Source of the DNA: CAVTLG01 sp963735495
GTDB lineage: Bacteria > Chloroflexota > Ktedonobacteria > Ktedonobacterales > Ktedonobacteraceae
Length of the DNA: 64,000 nt
Reading direction: 5' to 3'
Assembly (NCBI GenBank): GCA_963735495.1
Contig: CAVTLG010000010.1
Location: forward strand, 248,001-312,000
Below are positions 26,723 to 36,512 of the stretch, piece by piece. The translations under genes and the position numbers were made by a program. A model generated the notes under the pieces. It made no database searches and was not told where the DNA came from. It saw nothing but the letters and a program-made list of their open reading frames with translations. Numbering within the stretch: the stretch's first letter is position 1; each line of letters starts with the position of its first letter.

Positions 26723-29700
26723 ATGAGTATAGATAAGCATATCGACTTTTCGCATGTCCTGGAAGATACGGCTCACGTGCAACACCGTCTCACCAGCATA
26801 CTGACACACGCGCCCAGGACGAAGCAGTACAAGAGCCTGTCGCTCTATTTTGAGCAGACGTGTGACCGGCGACCAGACGAGATTGCCATTGTGTGTGGGA
26901 CATCTCGGCTGACCTATCTGGAACTTGATCAGCGTGCCAACCGTCTTGCACATCTCCTCTTACAGCGCGGTATTGGAGCAGGCGATGCGGTGGGCATTCT
27001 GCTGGAGCGTTCGCTCGATACGTATGTTGCTCTGCTGGGAGTACTCAAGGCTGGTGCTGCCTTTGTCCCGCTCGATGCGTCGTTCCCAACCGAGCGCGTG
27101 GCCTTTATTGCCGAGGATGCTGGCTTGCAGGACCTCGTGACAACTTCCACGTTTCGCGAGAAAACAAAAATGCTGGCTTGCCCTGTGCTTGAATGTGATG
27201 AAGCTGCTACTGAACTGGCTATGCAGTCCGAGATCCGACCCCGGATCAATGTTGATCCCATGTCCCTGTGCTATGTTATCTACACTTCAGGCACGACCGG
27301 GCGACCAAAGGGCGTTGCCGTCTCGCATGCCAGTATCACCAATTTTCTGGCTGTGGTCACGCCGATTTATGCGGTGACGAGCGCTGATCGTGTCTACCAG
27401 GGTATGACTATCGCCTTCGACTTCTCCTTTGAGGAGATCTGGCCCACGTGGATTGCCGGAGCCACGCTCATTGCCGGTCCGACCGACTCTCGTCGCCTGG
27501 GTCACGGGTTCACCGAATTTCTCATCGAGCAGAACATAACGGTGCTCTGCTGTGTACCGACGCTGCTGGCCACGATAGACCGTGATGTGCCTTCGCTGCG
27601 CTGTTTGCTTGTGGGTGGCGAGGCCTGTCCGAGCGATCTTGTCCGTCGCTGGTCCAGTCCGGGGCGTCGTATGCTCAATACCTATGGCCCTACCGAGACG
27701 ACCGTCACGGCAACCTGGTGTGAACTGCTGCCTGATCGTCCTGTGACCATTGGTACGCCGCTACCCACGTATCGCATCTATATTCTGGATGACCAACTCC
27801 GTCCCGTTGCCGAGCATGAGAGCGGAGAGATCTGTATTGGCGGCCCAGGTGTTGCTATCGGCTATCTCAATCGTCCCGATCTCACGCGCGACCGCTTTGT
27901 ACCTAATCCGGTCAGGAGCGATCAGGGCAGTGTGCCTCGTCTTTACCGCACAGGGGACCTCGGTCGCCTGACCTCTAGCGGGGAAATCGAATATCTTGGG
28001 CGGATTGATACCCAGGTGAAGGTGCGCGGCTATCGGATTGAACTGGGTGAGATCGATGCGGTACTCCGCGAGGATCATGCGGTGGAGAATGCTGCTGTCA
28101 AGCCGCTGGAGAAGGATGGCGTTGTGCAGGATCTCGTGGCCTACGTGACGCTGCGTGCAGGTGAAAGCGTCGATCCTGCTCTGCGTGAGCGGCTACACGC
28201 CTCCCTGAAGCACCGCTTACCTGCTTATATGGTCCCATCGTTCATTGAAGTGCTCAACGAGTTTCCCTTGCTGGCTGCTGATAAGATTAATCGTGCTGCA
28301 TTGCCGTTGCCCGCGTCGCCACGTCTCGGTGCTCGCTCTACCCGCTATGTGCCTCCGACGACTCCTCTTGAGAGCCAGCTTGCTGCTGTATGGGGAGATG
28401 TGCTTGGTCGTAAGGGTGTGTCGGTTGAGGATGATTTTTTCTGTGATCTGGGAGGTCACTCTCTGGCAGCAGCTCTTGTTGTCTCTCGCTTGCGTAAGGA
28501 ACCACGCCTACAAATGCTGTCAATAGGCGATTTGTATGGCAAGCCGACGGTGCGTGGTCTTGCCCGGTTTATTGACGCAGAAGCCGCTCATGCGGTGGAT
28601 GATTGTGCGGTGGTGTCAACGGTACCCACGGCGCGGCGCTATGCGAACTTCCGTGTGCTGTGCTGTGGCATCGCACAGCTAGCTGCTCTGTATGGCTTCC
28701 TCTGTGTGCTAAGCATGCCGGTGGCGGGGCTGCGAGCAGCCATCGGCAGTCCCTGGAGACTCCTCTTACTCGGTTGTGCAGCGGTGATCTGGCTTGCAGT
28801 GAGCGGATTTCTGCTGCCTGTGATTGGGGGTCGTTTGCTTATGAAGGGTGTACGCGCGGGTTCGTACCCACTATGGGGAATAACCTATCTGCGCTGGTGG
28901 TTCTATCGCAAAATCCTCGCGCTCTCGCCGATTGGTCTCCTCACGGGGTCGCCATTGCTGCCGCCCTATTTGCGCCTGTTGGGAGCCAGGTTTGGTCGTG
29001 ACTGTCATCTTGTCTCTGCCAAAATCGGCCTGCCGATGTTTATCGACGTCGGTGATGGTGTGAATATCGGGTATGGAGCGCAGTTGCAGCCCTTTGCGGT
29101 GGAAGATGGCTGGCTGCGTTTAGCGCCGATTCGCATTGGCCGGGATGCTTTCCTGGGTACCAACTGTATGGTCCTGGCCGGTGCCAGGATTGGCAGCAAT
29201 GCCTGCGTGATGGAGCAGTCCCTCGTGTCCCAGAATCAGGTGATTCCTGCGAACGAGTGCTGGGGAGGGTCGCCGATCAAGCGCCTGGCAAGCGTTCCGC
29301 CGTTACTTGAAACGATGGCTGAGCAAGCAGACGGACGTGGCTGGCCTCTTTCTGTGCTGGTGGGCTTTGTGGCTGGTATATGCCTGTTACTCATGATACC
29401 GGTCATGATGGTATTGCCGAGCATTATACTTATGTCTGAAGTAACTGCTCGTGACGGCTATATCTGGGGTATGCTGGTCTGCCTGCTGGCGGGACCACTC
29501 TTCGTCTTTGTCACGTGCCTGCTGGTATTCACAGTGAAACGTGCCGTCTTGCCCCGCGTCCATACGGGCATTTATCCTGTGCGCAGCGGGTTTGGCCTCT
29601 GCAAGTGGTTGAGTGACCAGTTGATGGCTATGAGCCTGGGGTTGACCAACACACTCTATGCCACGCTGTATCTGGTGCCATTTCTACGTCTCCTTGGTGC

Positions 29701-30727
29701 TCGCATTGGAAGCTGGTCCGAGATTTCGACGGTAGCATATGTTGATCCTGATATGCTCAAGCTTGGTAGAGAGAGCTTTGTGGCCGATATTGCCGTGGTA
29801 GGACCTGCGGTATTCCATCGTGGCTGTGTTGCTCTGGCACCAGCGGAAGTGGGGCGACGGAGCTTTGTGGGCAACGGTGCGCTCGTACCCGGTGCCTCAT
29901 CACTTGGTGACAATAGCTTGATCGGCGTCTACTCGGTGCCTCCAGCGCGCGAGGTTGATGCTGAGACTTCCTGGCTGGGATCGCCAGCGATCTTTCTGCC
30001 ACGACGTCAGCAGAGTGAGCACTTCGGGGATAACATGACGTACTGTCCGCGTCCTGGCATGATTGCTGGACGTCTGGCCATCGAGTTCTTCCGCGTCACG
30101 TTGCCCGCGACCATTCTGGCGTTGGCGGTGCTCGGTGATGAGGATATCATTGTCCACGTGGTGGTCACGCTCTCCCCGTTCGCGTTCCTCTGCCTCATGC
30201 CGTTGTTGCTGATGGGCATAGGGGTGGCGTCGACGCTGCTGGTTGTGCCTCTCAAGTGGCTGATCGTCGGTCGGTACCGTCCACGTGTAGAGCCGCTCTG
30301 GAGCTTATTTGTGCGCCGTGACGAGCTAATTACAGGCTTATACGAATCGGTGGCTGTGCCAGGATTGCTTGGGTGGCTCACGGGTACGCCGTGGCTGGCT
30401 CCATTTCTGCGACTATTGGGTGCGCGCATTGGTCGTCGGGTCTGGCTCGACACCACCTACCTGACGGAGTTCGATCTCGTGGAGGTAGGCGATGACGCTG
30501 CGGTCGGAGAGGCCACGTCCTTACAGACCCATCTTTTTGAGGATCGTGTCATGAAGATGTCCACGGTCAAAGTCGGCGCTGCGAGTTCCATCGGGTCACG
30601 CTCCGTGATCTTATACGATGCTGAGGTTGGCGCTCATGCCACCCTCGACTCGCTATCGCTGGTCATGAAAGGTGAAACCTTGCCTACGGGGAGTCACTGG
30701 AGAGGCATCCCCGCCCGTACCAGGTAA
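26723..30727 (+). CDS. Pls/PosA-like non-ribosomal polyamino-acid synthetase
   Basis: A 1334-residue single-module membrane synthetase. An adenylation domain (about 30-540) holds all core motifs: YVIYTSGTTGRPKGV (A3), FDFSFEEIW (A4), NTYGPTETT (A5), RLYRTGDLGR (A7), RGYRIELGEIDAVL (A8) and the A10 Lys in AADKINRAALP. A carrier domain has DLGGHSLAA with Ser580 for phosphopantetheine. No condensation or thioesterase domain follows. Instead there are about six membrane segments interleaved with three hexapeptide (left-handed beta-helix) domains, the layout of epsilon-poly-lysine synthetase Pls (terminal domain TIGR02353). A Glu follows the A4 Asp at the pocket position often acidic in enzymes for cationic residues. 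The enzyme probably makes an isopeptide homopolymer or short chain. It stands alone and is convergent with the P450. Confidence 0.88.
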   Translation: MSIDKHIDFSHVLEDTAHVQHRLTSILTHAPRTKQYKSLSLYFEQTCDRRPDEIAIVCGTSRLTYLELDQRANRLAHLLLQRGIGAGDAVGILLERSLDTYVALLGVLKAGAAFVPLDASFPTERVAFIAEDAGLQDLVTTSTFREKTKMLACPVLECDEAATELAMQSEIRPRINVDPMSLCYVIYTSGTTGRPKGVAVSHASITNFLAVVTPIYAVTSADRVYQGMTIAFDFSFEEIWPTWIAGATLIAGPTDSRRLGHGFTEFLIEQNITVLCCVPTLLATIDRDVPSLRCLLVGGEACPSDLVRRWSSPGRRMLNTYGPTETTVTATWCELLPDRPVTIGTPLPTYRIYILDDQLRPVAEHESGEICIGGPGVAIGYLNRPDLTRDRFVPNPVRSDQGSVPRLYRTGDLGRLTSSGEIEYLGRIDTQVKVRGYRIELGEIDAVLREDHAVENAAVKPLEKDGVVQDLVAYVTLRAGESVDPALRERLHASLKHRLPAYMVPSFIEVLNEFPLLAADKINRAALPLPASPRLGARSTRYVPPTTPLESQLAAVWGDVLGRKGVSVEDDFFCDLGGHSLAAALVVSRLRKEPRLQMLSIGDLYGKPTVRGLARFIDAEAAHAVDDCAVVSTVPTARRYANFRVLCCGIAQLAALYGFLCVLSMPVAGLRAAIGSPWRLLLLGCAAVIWLAVSGFLLPVIGGRLLMKGVRAGSYPLWGITYLRWWFYRKILALSPIGLLTGSPLLPPYLRLLGARFGRDCHLVSAKIGLPMFIDVGDGVNIGYGAQLQPFAVEDGWLRLAPIRIGRDAFLGTNCMVLAGARIGSNACVMEQSLVSQNQVIPANECWGGSPIKRLASVPPLLETMAEQADGRGWPLSVLVGFVAGICLLLMIPVMMVLPSIILMSEVTARDGYIWGMLVCLLAGPLFVFVTCLLVFTVKRAVLPRVHTGIYPVRSGFGLCKWLSDQLMAMSLGLTNTLYATLYLVPFLRLLGARIGSWSEISTVAYVDPDMLKLGRESFVADIAVVGPAVFHRGCVALAPAEVGRRSFVGNGALVPGASSLGDNSLIGVYSVPPAREVDAETSWLGSPAIFLPRRQQSEHFGDNMTYCPRPGMIAGRLAIEFFRVTLPATILALAVLGDEDIIVHVVVTLSPFAFLCLMPLLLMGIGVASTLLVVPLKWLIVGRYRPRVEPLWSLFVRRDELITGLYESVAVPGLLGWLTGTPWLAPFLRLLGARIGRRVWLDTTYLTEFDLVEVGDDAAVGEATSLQTHLFEDRVMKMSTVKVGAASSIGSRSVILYDAEVGAHATLDSLSLVMKGETLPTGSHWRGIPARTR

Positions 30728-30764
30728 GATGTTCCAGGTGCTTTGCTCGTCGCTGAGACGAGGA

Positions 30765-30885
30765 GGGTTGGTTCTCCATCCTTGAGGGGGGAATGGGGGT
30801 AGGGGCGTGTCCTGGCGACCGCTCCGGGGCGCACGCGAGGTGACGCCCCTACCCCATTTCCCAACGTTTTCCCCCAAATGGATGG
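30765..30885. repeat. Intergenic palindromic repeat, family B, copy C
   Basis: Near-perfect arms AATGGGGGTAGGGGCGT (from 30792) and ACGCCCCTACCCCATT (ending 30858), with a one-base bulge, enclose a GC-rich centre that on the reverse strand reads CACCTCGCGTGCGCCCCGG. The outer tracts TCCATCCTTGAGGGGG and CCAAATGGATGG match copy A in reverse order. It lies between the convergent synthetase and P450 genes and could act as a bidirectional terminator. Confidence 0.82.
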
Positions 30886-30935
30886 GTGAACTACGGCGAG
30901 CACGCGCTTTTGTGCGCGACTGCCGGCAGTTATGG

Positions 30936-32186
30936 TTATGCTACCGGTTCTGAAGCCGTGAAGGTAATGGGTAGGCGTTTGAAGCCGAACAGCACACGGC
31001 CCTCGAACAGCTCTAGGGGCTGGTCATGGACGACATGCAGATCTGGCAATTGCTCGACCAACATCGGGAGCGCGATGGAGGCTTCTAAGCGTGAGAGTGG
31101 TGCGCCAATGCAGAAGTGGATGCCGTGCCCGAAGGCGACATGGCGATTCGGCGTACGCGTAATGTCAAAGCGCTCAGGTTCTGGGAATTGCCGCTCATCA
31201 CGGTTTGCCGATGCCACCCAGGCAAAGACGACTGCATCAGCCGGGATCGTCACGCCTTCAATGGTTACCTCCGCCGTTGTCGTACGCACAAGTCGCCAGA
31301 TTGGTGAGGCATAGCGCAGGATCTCTTCAATTGCTTCTGGCATCAGATCTGGCTGTTGACGTAGTTGCTCAAGGACGGCGGGATGCTCATCGAAGCACCG
31401 AATAGCCTGGCTGAGCAGGTTTGTCGTTGTGACGTGACCGGCGAGCAAAAGGATGGTACAGAAACTAATCGCGTCCTCTAAGCTTAGACGCTCTCCATCC
31501 ACTTCAGCAGCCAATATTTCACTCATCATATCGTCGCGAGGCTGGCGGCGGCGATCTTCGAGCATGGCCTCGAAGTAGTCAGTCATCTCCTCGAAGAGCT
31601 TGGCGAGACGCTGCATCTCTGGATTGTCGCGTTGTTCTTCCTCTGGTTTAAAGAACTCCGCATCGCTAAGCTGGCGGTTGAGCAGTCCATCAGCCCACTG
31701 TTTAAATAGCGGACGATCTGAGGTGGGAACACCCAGCATTTCAGCAATGACGATGGTCGGGAGCGGATAGGCAATAGAGGTCACTATATCCATGGACCCG
31801 GCTGTGCGTACCTGGTCCAGTAGTTCCTGCGTGATCGTCGCAATACGACCTGAGAGGCGTCCCAGCGCGCGAGGAGTGAACGAAGGCGAGACCAGGTTAC
31901 GGTACTGCCGATGTTGCGGCGGGTCCATCACGAGAATATTGCGTCCTGCCCGGCGCTCGTGACCGTCCTGCGTGGCAGAGTCACTACGCGGACGAGCAAA
32001 GGCGCGCTGACGGCGTTCCGATGAGAAAAGTGTATGGTCTGTAATGACCGTGTTGACGTCTGCATAGCGAAACACATGCCAGCATCCACTGCTTTCATCC
32101 AGCCAGACAGGCTGGGTGTCCCGCATTTCCTTAAACCAATCATACTGTCCTGATACATCTTGTAAGGTTGCAAGCTTACGTTGCAT
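30936..32186 (-). CDS. Cytochrome P450
   Basis: A 416-residue soluble bacterial P450 (CYP107/CYP105-like by motif style). The I-helix has LLLAGHVTTTN for oxygen activation, the K-helix has EEILR (ExxR), and the heme loop is FGHGIHFCIG with the iron-ligating Cys359. The C-helix WxxxR region and the HRQYRNLVSPSFTPRAL segment are also typical. Length matches the family. No ferredoxin or reductase gene is adjacent, so it depends on redox partners elsewhere. A strong promoter and repeated operator-like motif lie upstream. Its convergence with the synthetase gene does not prove a shared pathway. Confidence 0.95.
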   Translation of the reverse strand: MQRKLATLQDVSGQYDWFKEMRDTQPVWLDESSGCWHVFRYADVNTVITDHTLFSSERRQRAFARPRSDSATQDGHERRAGRNILVMDPPQHRQYRNLVSPSFTPRALGRLSGRIATITQELLDQVRTAGSMDIVTSIAYPLPTIVIAEMLGVPTSDRPLFKQWADGLLNRQLSDAEFFKPEEEQRDNPEMQRLAKLFEEMTDYFEAMLEDRRRQPRDDMMSEILAAEVDGERLSLEDAISFCTILLLAGHVTTTNLLSQAIRCFDEHPAVLEQLRQQPDLMPEAIEEILRYASPIWRLVRTTTAEVTIEGVTIPADAVVFAWVASANRDERQFPEPERFDITRTPNRHVAFGHGIHFCIGAPLSRLEASIALPMLVEQLPDLHVVHDQPLELFEGRVLFGFKRLPITFTASEPVA

Positions 32187-32233
32187 AAGTAATTTCCCTT
32201 CTTGATAGCATCTGTGGTTCGACGTCCCTGTAA

Positions 32234-32317
32234 TATTGACCCGGGTGTAGAAAAAATGACTCTCTGGTCAATACTATAACGTCATTCTTGCAAAAAGTCA
32301 AGAAGTGAAGGTCAATA
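32234..32317 (-). promoter_or_regulatory. P450 promoter with three GGTCAATA half-sites
   Basis: On the reverse strand: TTGACT (32301-32296), 17-bp spacer and TATAGT (32278-32273). The 8-mer GGTCAATA occurs three times on the forward strand or its complement: 32234-32241 (as TATTGACC), 32266-32273 and 32310-32317. The first two form an inverted repeat just downstream of and touching the -10; the third sits upstream of the -35. This layout fits a dimeric repressor. No regulator gene is next to it. Confidence 0.7.
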
Positions 32318-32406
32318 TACAGCATGCTTTGGAAGGTGCGTGCAATCCTGATACTGTATTATACCTGGATTGTTGTGCTTTTCCTATGGATGAGTATAAA
32401 AACGGC

Positions 32407-33705
32407 TTAGGCTAAAGTCGAGCGCAACGCTTTATCCAGGTCCCAGAGAATGTCCTCAATGTTCTCGATACCGACCGAAAGGCGAATCAGGTCCGGTGTC
32501 ACGCCTCCAGCGAGCTGGTCTGCCACGGAAAGTTGCTGATGTGTTGTGCTGGCTGGATGAATGATGAGACTGCGCGCATCACCCACGTTTGCCAGGTGCG
32601 AGAAGAGTCGTACGGCGTTAATTACCTTTTTGCCCGCCTCGTAGCCACCCTTGACGCCAAAGGTGAAGACTGCACCGGCACCATGAGGGAGATAGCGCTG
32701 TGCCAGCGTATATGCTGGATCGTCGGGCAATCCCGGGTAGCGGACCCAGCTGACGGCAGGATGTTCCTGGAGAAATTGGGCCACGCGTAGGGCGTTCTGG
32801 CAGTGTCGTTCCATGCGCAATGAGAGCGTTTCTAAGCCTTGTAGCAGCAAAAAGGAATTGAAGGGACTGATACTCGCGCCGGTATCGCGTACCGTTTCAG
32901 TACGCAGCTTCATGACGAAACAAAAATCGCCAAAGGTCTCGTAGAATCTCACGCCGTGGTAGCCGGGTGAGGGATCAACGATATGCGCGAATTTGCCGTT
33001 ATCCCAGGGAAATTTGCCTGCTTCTACCACGACTCCAGCGATGGAGGTGCCATGCCCGCCGATAAATTTGGTGGCGGAATGAACTACAATATCGGCACCA
33101 TGCTCAAAGGGTCGGCAAAGATAGGGTGAGGCAAAGGTGTTGTCTATGACCAGCGGTACGCCAGCTTCGTGCGCAATATCAGCGACGGCGCGAATATCAA
33201 GGACATCCCCACGTGGATTGCCAATGGTCTCGCCATAGAGTGCGCGCGTTTTGGGCGTAATGGCCTGGCGATAGTGCTGGGGATCGGTGCTGTCAACAAA
33301 AATGGTCTTGATGCCCCAGGTGCGCAGGGTGATGTCAAACTGTGTATGCGTCCCGCCATACAGGCTGCTCGAAGAAACAATCTCATCGCCCGGTCGCAGC
33401 AGCGTCATCATGGTAGCCATCTGCGCGGCCATGCCTGATGCTGTCGCGACCGCGCCCGTCCCGCCTTCAAGTGCCGCGATGCGTTCCTCAAAAGCGGCGG
33501 TAGTAGGGTTCATGATGCGCGTATAGATATTGCCAAAGCGTTGCAGGGCAAAAAGATGGGCTGCGTGGTCGGTATCATCAAAGACAAATGAAGTAGTTTG
33601 ATAGATCGGGACTGCACGCGCGCCTGTGGCGGGATCTGGCTGTTGTCCAGCATGCACGGACAAGGTATCGAAACCAAAGGTGTGATCGCTATCAAGTTCT
33701 GGCAT
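32407..33705 (-). CDS. metY: O-acetylhomoserine sulfhydrylase (homocysteine synthase)
   Basis: A 432-residue PLP enzyme of the Cys/Met metabolism family. It has FDTLSVHAGQQPDPATGARAVPIYQTTSF-type opening text (shown here in part), YTRIMNPTT, the Schiff-base Lys in HSATKFIGGHG, and RLSVGIENIEDILWDLDKAL at the end. The length and the insertion around EAGKFPWDNGKFAHIV distinguish MetY-type direct sulfhydrylases (about 430 residues) from MetB/MetC (about 380). It converts O-acetylhomoserine and sulfide into homocysteine. It stands alone; no SAM riboswitch is evident upstream. Together with the CysO/CysM route at 49-52 kb it supplies the sulfur amino acids. Confidence 0.93.
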   Translation of the reverse strand: MPELDSDHTFGFDTLSVHAGQQPDPATGARAVPIYQTTSFVFDDTDHAAHLFALQRFGNIYTRIMNPTTAAFEERIAALEGGTGAVATASGMAAQMATMMTLLRPGDEIVSSSSLYGGTHTQFDITLRTWGIKTIFVDSTDPQHYRQAITPKTRALYGETIGNPRGDVLDIRAVADIAHEAGVPLVIDNTFASPYLCRPFEHGADIVVHSATKFIGGHGTSIAGVVVEAGKFPWDNGKFAHIVDPSPGYHGVRFYETFGDFCFVMKLRTETVRDTGASISPFNSFLLLQGLETLSLRMERHCQNALRVAQFLQEHPAVSWVRYPGLPDDPAYTLAQRYLPHGAGAVFTFGVKGGYEAGKKVINAVRLFSHLANVGDARSLIIHPASTTHQQLSVADQLAGGVTPDLIRLSVGIENIEDILWDLDKALRSTLA

Positions 33706-33802
33706 AGTGAATTCCTCTCGACGACAGATATGTTTTTCCTGAGATATATGCTATCACATCAGCTCATAGTGGCTCGTGGCATTGTCTTTGATACCAACAG
33801 GT

Positions 33803-34056
33803 GAGAATTTGTCCCTCTTTTCGGAGCGTTTTGTCGCCAGGTGATGGTACAATAGCGAAACACTGGTAATTAAAAAGCCGTGGCTGTAGAGTAACAGAGA
33901 AAGGCAAAATGCAGCATTGGAGCAATTTTCCATCAATATTTAATGCACGCAGTGTCACGTTCCCACGATGAGGAAGGGTCCTTTCTGTACTCGCTGCTTG
34001 TTCGTGAAGCATAGAAGCGCGGGTACGCTAATTTCTGCGTTCTGGTGGACATAGCT
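33803..34056 (+). promoter_or_regulatory. Receptor leader 1
   Basis: The first of six near-identical leaders. Shared landmarks in order are GTCCCTC, TTTTGTCGCCAG, GCGAAACACT, ATTAAAA, CAGCATTGGAGCAATTTT, and GGTGGACATAG just before the ATG (the ribosome site is GGTGGA). The promoter position here is degenerate: TGGTAA (33864-33869), 17 bp, TAGAGT (33887-33892). Confidence 0.7.
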
Positions 34057-36195
34057 ATGCAAGAATTTTTTCTCGATTACTGTCTGATCCAAGAGTTGTC
34101 TCACAAAAAGTCGAGGCATACGTACCTTGCGTATGCCCGGCAAGATGCTCAACAAAAACTTGTTGTCAAGCTCTTTGATCTAGACTGTGTCAACCCCAAG
34201 CAGAAGCAAGAACAAGGGGTGTTACTTGCAGATATTCTGCTTTCGTTGAAGCATCCCCATATCATCCCCATTCTGGATATCGCGATCAAACAGGGGCGGC
34301 CCTACATCGTGAGCGAGTATCGTCCTCATGGCTCGTTGGGGCAGCGCCTGGAGCGTTTGTCGCCCGAGCGCATGGACTGGCCGGAAGCGGTGAGTATTGT
34401 CATACAGCTTGGACAGGCGCTCTGTTATGCTCATGAGCATGGGATCATTCATGGCAATTTGAAACCGGAGAATGTCTTTTATCATGCCGACGGCGAGGTG
34501 CAGCTCACCGATTTTAGCCTGACCTCCTTTATTGATGTGGCTAAATTGGATTATAAGTCGGATCTCTCCACGATCCGCTATATGGCCCCGGAACAGTTTA
34601 TGGGGAAAACGGATCAGCAAAGCGACCAGTATAGCCTGGCTTGCCTGGCCTACGAACTGATTACCGGGAAGCCCCCTTTTGCGGCGGCAGGTTTCTCGTC
34701 TCTGTGGGGAAAACACGCGACCGAGTATGCGGCGCCTCTGGCGAGTGCGGTGCCAAAGGTCCCGATGCCCATTGATCTAGCGATCCTCAAGGCCCTGGCG
34801 AAAAAGCCGCCAGAGCGCTACGAGAATGTGACTGCCTTTGTGGCGGCTCTGGAGCGCGGCTTATCGGCCCAGGTGGCAGGTTTTTCATTGTCGCGTCTGA
34901 ACGCTTCAAATAATGCGGATGCTTTTCTCCTGGACAATGCGCGCGGCAATTCCCTTTTTCCAGTGCAGTCGATCTCGTCAGCAGGCATTACCAGGCCGTT
35001 GCCACGGCCATCAGGTGGACTCGGTAGCTCTTCTCCGGGTAACATGTCGCCTGTATCTCCCATCCCTGCCGTGCCGGAAAATGCTGAGGAAGCCACCCTC
35101 TTTGAGCCTGCGTCTTCTCCGCTCTCTACCTCATTGCGCATCGGACATGGGTATGAGGCATTGCGGTCGTATGCGCAAACGACGAACGCATTCCACATCG
35201 ATGTCAGTGATACCCATGCTGATCATGAGGATCTCCCAGCTCTCGATGGAACTGAGCCGCAGGTAGCAGAGACGCCAGAGCAGAGGAAGAGAACAGGCGC
35301 TTTGCAAGCCGCTGCCGCTCAAACGACGGAGTTTGTGCCTGTATCTCCAGCGCGGTTGCCACTGTTGCGCACACGTAAAAAGGCATCGGTATTGTGGACG
35401 AGTGTTGTGTTGCTAGCAGGGATACTGCTTGGTCTCCTGGGTTCGTCCGTCGTGAGTGCCTCATATCTGCCGTTGCCTTTTCACTTACCTGCTATAAATG
35501 GGCTGCCAATCATGCAGAGTGGCAGCACACAAACAGTGGTCGCTTATGCTACTGGTGCGTTGCCAGTAACTCCTACTGTGCGTTCACCTGTGCAGCAGCG
35601 GGCAACTGCTCATCCTAAAGCGACAATGCAGACATCGCTGCAACCGTCTACCCATCCAGTTGTTACACCGACTGCCAGGAGCGTGCCAGTAATGCCAACT
35701 GCTACACCTCTACCTCTACCTACGCCCACGCCGACACCATCTCATGGCAGTGTGCAGATTAATGCAGGTGGAGCAGGTGTTGGGTCCTACATTGCTGATA
35801 CAGACTATTCGGAAGGATCAGTATGGTCCACGGACAAGACGGTGAGTACCAGCGGCGTGAGCGCCCCGGCACCTGAGAGCGTGTACCAGACCAGTCGTTA
35901 CGGTTACGACTTTACCTACCTCATTCCCAACCTGACGCCTGGCGAGGCTTACACGGTGCGCTTGCACTTCGCCGCGATGAGCTGGACGAAAGAGGGGGAG
36001 AACGTTTTCGATGTCACGATTAATGGCGATACAGCGCTGGGCTATTTTGACATTAATGCTGCTGCTGGGGGGACGGACATTGCGGTGGTGAAATCATTTA
36101 CGGAAATAGCGCGTAGTAACGGCACAATTCTCATGCAGTTTGATGCGGACACGGGCTATGTGATAGTCAGTGGTATCCAGGTCCTGGCTGACTAA
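34057..36195 (+). CDS. Pseudokinase-malectin transmembrane receptor, copy 1
   Basis: A 712-residue type of receptor repeated six times here. The kinase fold spans about 1-265. Its glycine loop has no glycines (ELSHKKSRHTYLAY), the ATP Lys38 is kept, the catalytic loop reads HGNLKPEN (132-139; Asp replaced by Asn134), and DFG is DFS (152-154); YMAPEQ is intact. A disordered linker has GYEALRSYAQ and a following acidic stretch. Basic RTRKKAS precedes the membrane span (about 445-470), then a Thr/Pro stalk, then a malectin-like domain (VQINAGGAGVGSYIAD to the end), expected to bind sugars outside the cell. It is probably an ATP-binding or scaffold pseudokinase. ATG 34057 follows GGTGGA. Confidence 0.85.
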   Translation: MQEFFLDYCLIQELSHKKSRHTYLAYARQDAQQKLVVKLFDLDCVNPKQKQEQGVLLADILLSLKHPHIIPILDIAIKQGRPYIVSEYRPHGSLGQRLERLSPERMDWPEAVSIVIQLGQALCYAHEHGIIHGNLKPENVFYHADGEVQLTDFSLTSFIDVAKLDYKSDLSTIRYMAPEQFMGKTDQQSDQYSLACLAYELITGKPPFAAAGFSSLWGKHATEYAAPLASAVPKVPMPIDLAILKALAKKPPERYENVTAFVAALERGLSAQVAGFSLSRLNASNNADAFLLDNARGNSLFPVQSISSAGITRPLPRPSGGLGSSSPGNMSPVSPIPAVPENAEEATLFEPASSPLSTSLRIGHGYEALRSYAQTTNAFHIDVSDTHADHEDLPALDGTEPQVAETPEQRKRTGALQAAAAQTTEFVPVSPARLPLLRTRKKASVLWTSVVLLAGILLGLLGSSVVSASYLPLPFHLPAINGLPIMQSGSTQTVVAYATGALPVTPTVRSPVQQRATAHPKATMQTSLQPSTHPVVTPTARSVPVMPTATPLPLPTPTPTPSHGSVQINAGGAGVGSYIADTDYSEGSVWSTDKTVSTSGVSAPAPESVYQTSRYGYDFTYLIPNLTPGEAYTVRLHFAAMSWTKEGENVFDVTINGDTALGYFDINAAAGGTDIAVVKSFTEIARSNGTILMQFDADTGYVIVSGIQVLAD

Positions 36196-36258
36196 GCAGG
36201 TGGGTAGGAAGAGCGCTGGCCTGGACAGCGTTCTTCCGTAGAGCATCAGACGCCGCAT

Positions 36259-36512
36259 GAGAATCTGTCCCTCTTTTCGGACCGTTTTGTCGTCGGGCGA
36301 TAGTACAATAGCGAAACACTTGTTATTAAAAAGCTGTGGTTGTATAGTAATAGCGGAAGACAAATTTCAGCATTGGAGCAATTTTCCTATCAATATCAAT
36401 GAATATGATGTCACATTCCCATGATGAGGAAGAGCCTTTTCTGTACTCGTGGCTTGTTCGTGAAGCATAGAAGGGCGGGTACGCTAATTTCTGTATTCTG
36501 GTGGACATAGCT
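36259..36512 (+). promoter_or_regulatory. Receptor leader 2
   Basis: Copy of the conserved leader. Candidate promoter TTGTTA (36320-36325), 17-bp spacer, TATAGT (36343-36348), giving a 5' untranslated region of about 160 bases before the ATG at 36513. Confidence 0.75.

Noticed and set aside
30765..30885. Reading the palindromic repeat between the synthetase and P450 as a small gene
   Set aside because: Open frames there follow from GC-rich repeat text that recurs at three other intergenic sites.
32407..33800. SAM riboswitch before metY
   Set aside because: The upstream region is short and I see no SAM-I type helix pattern.
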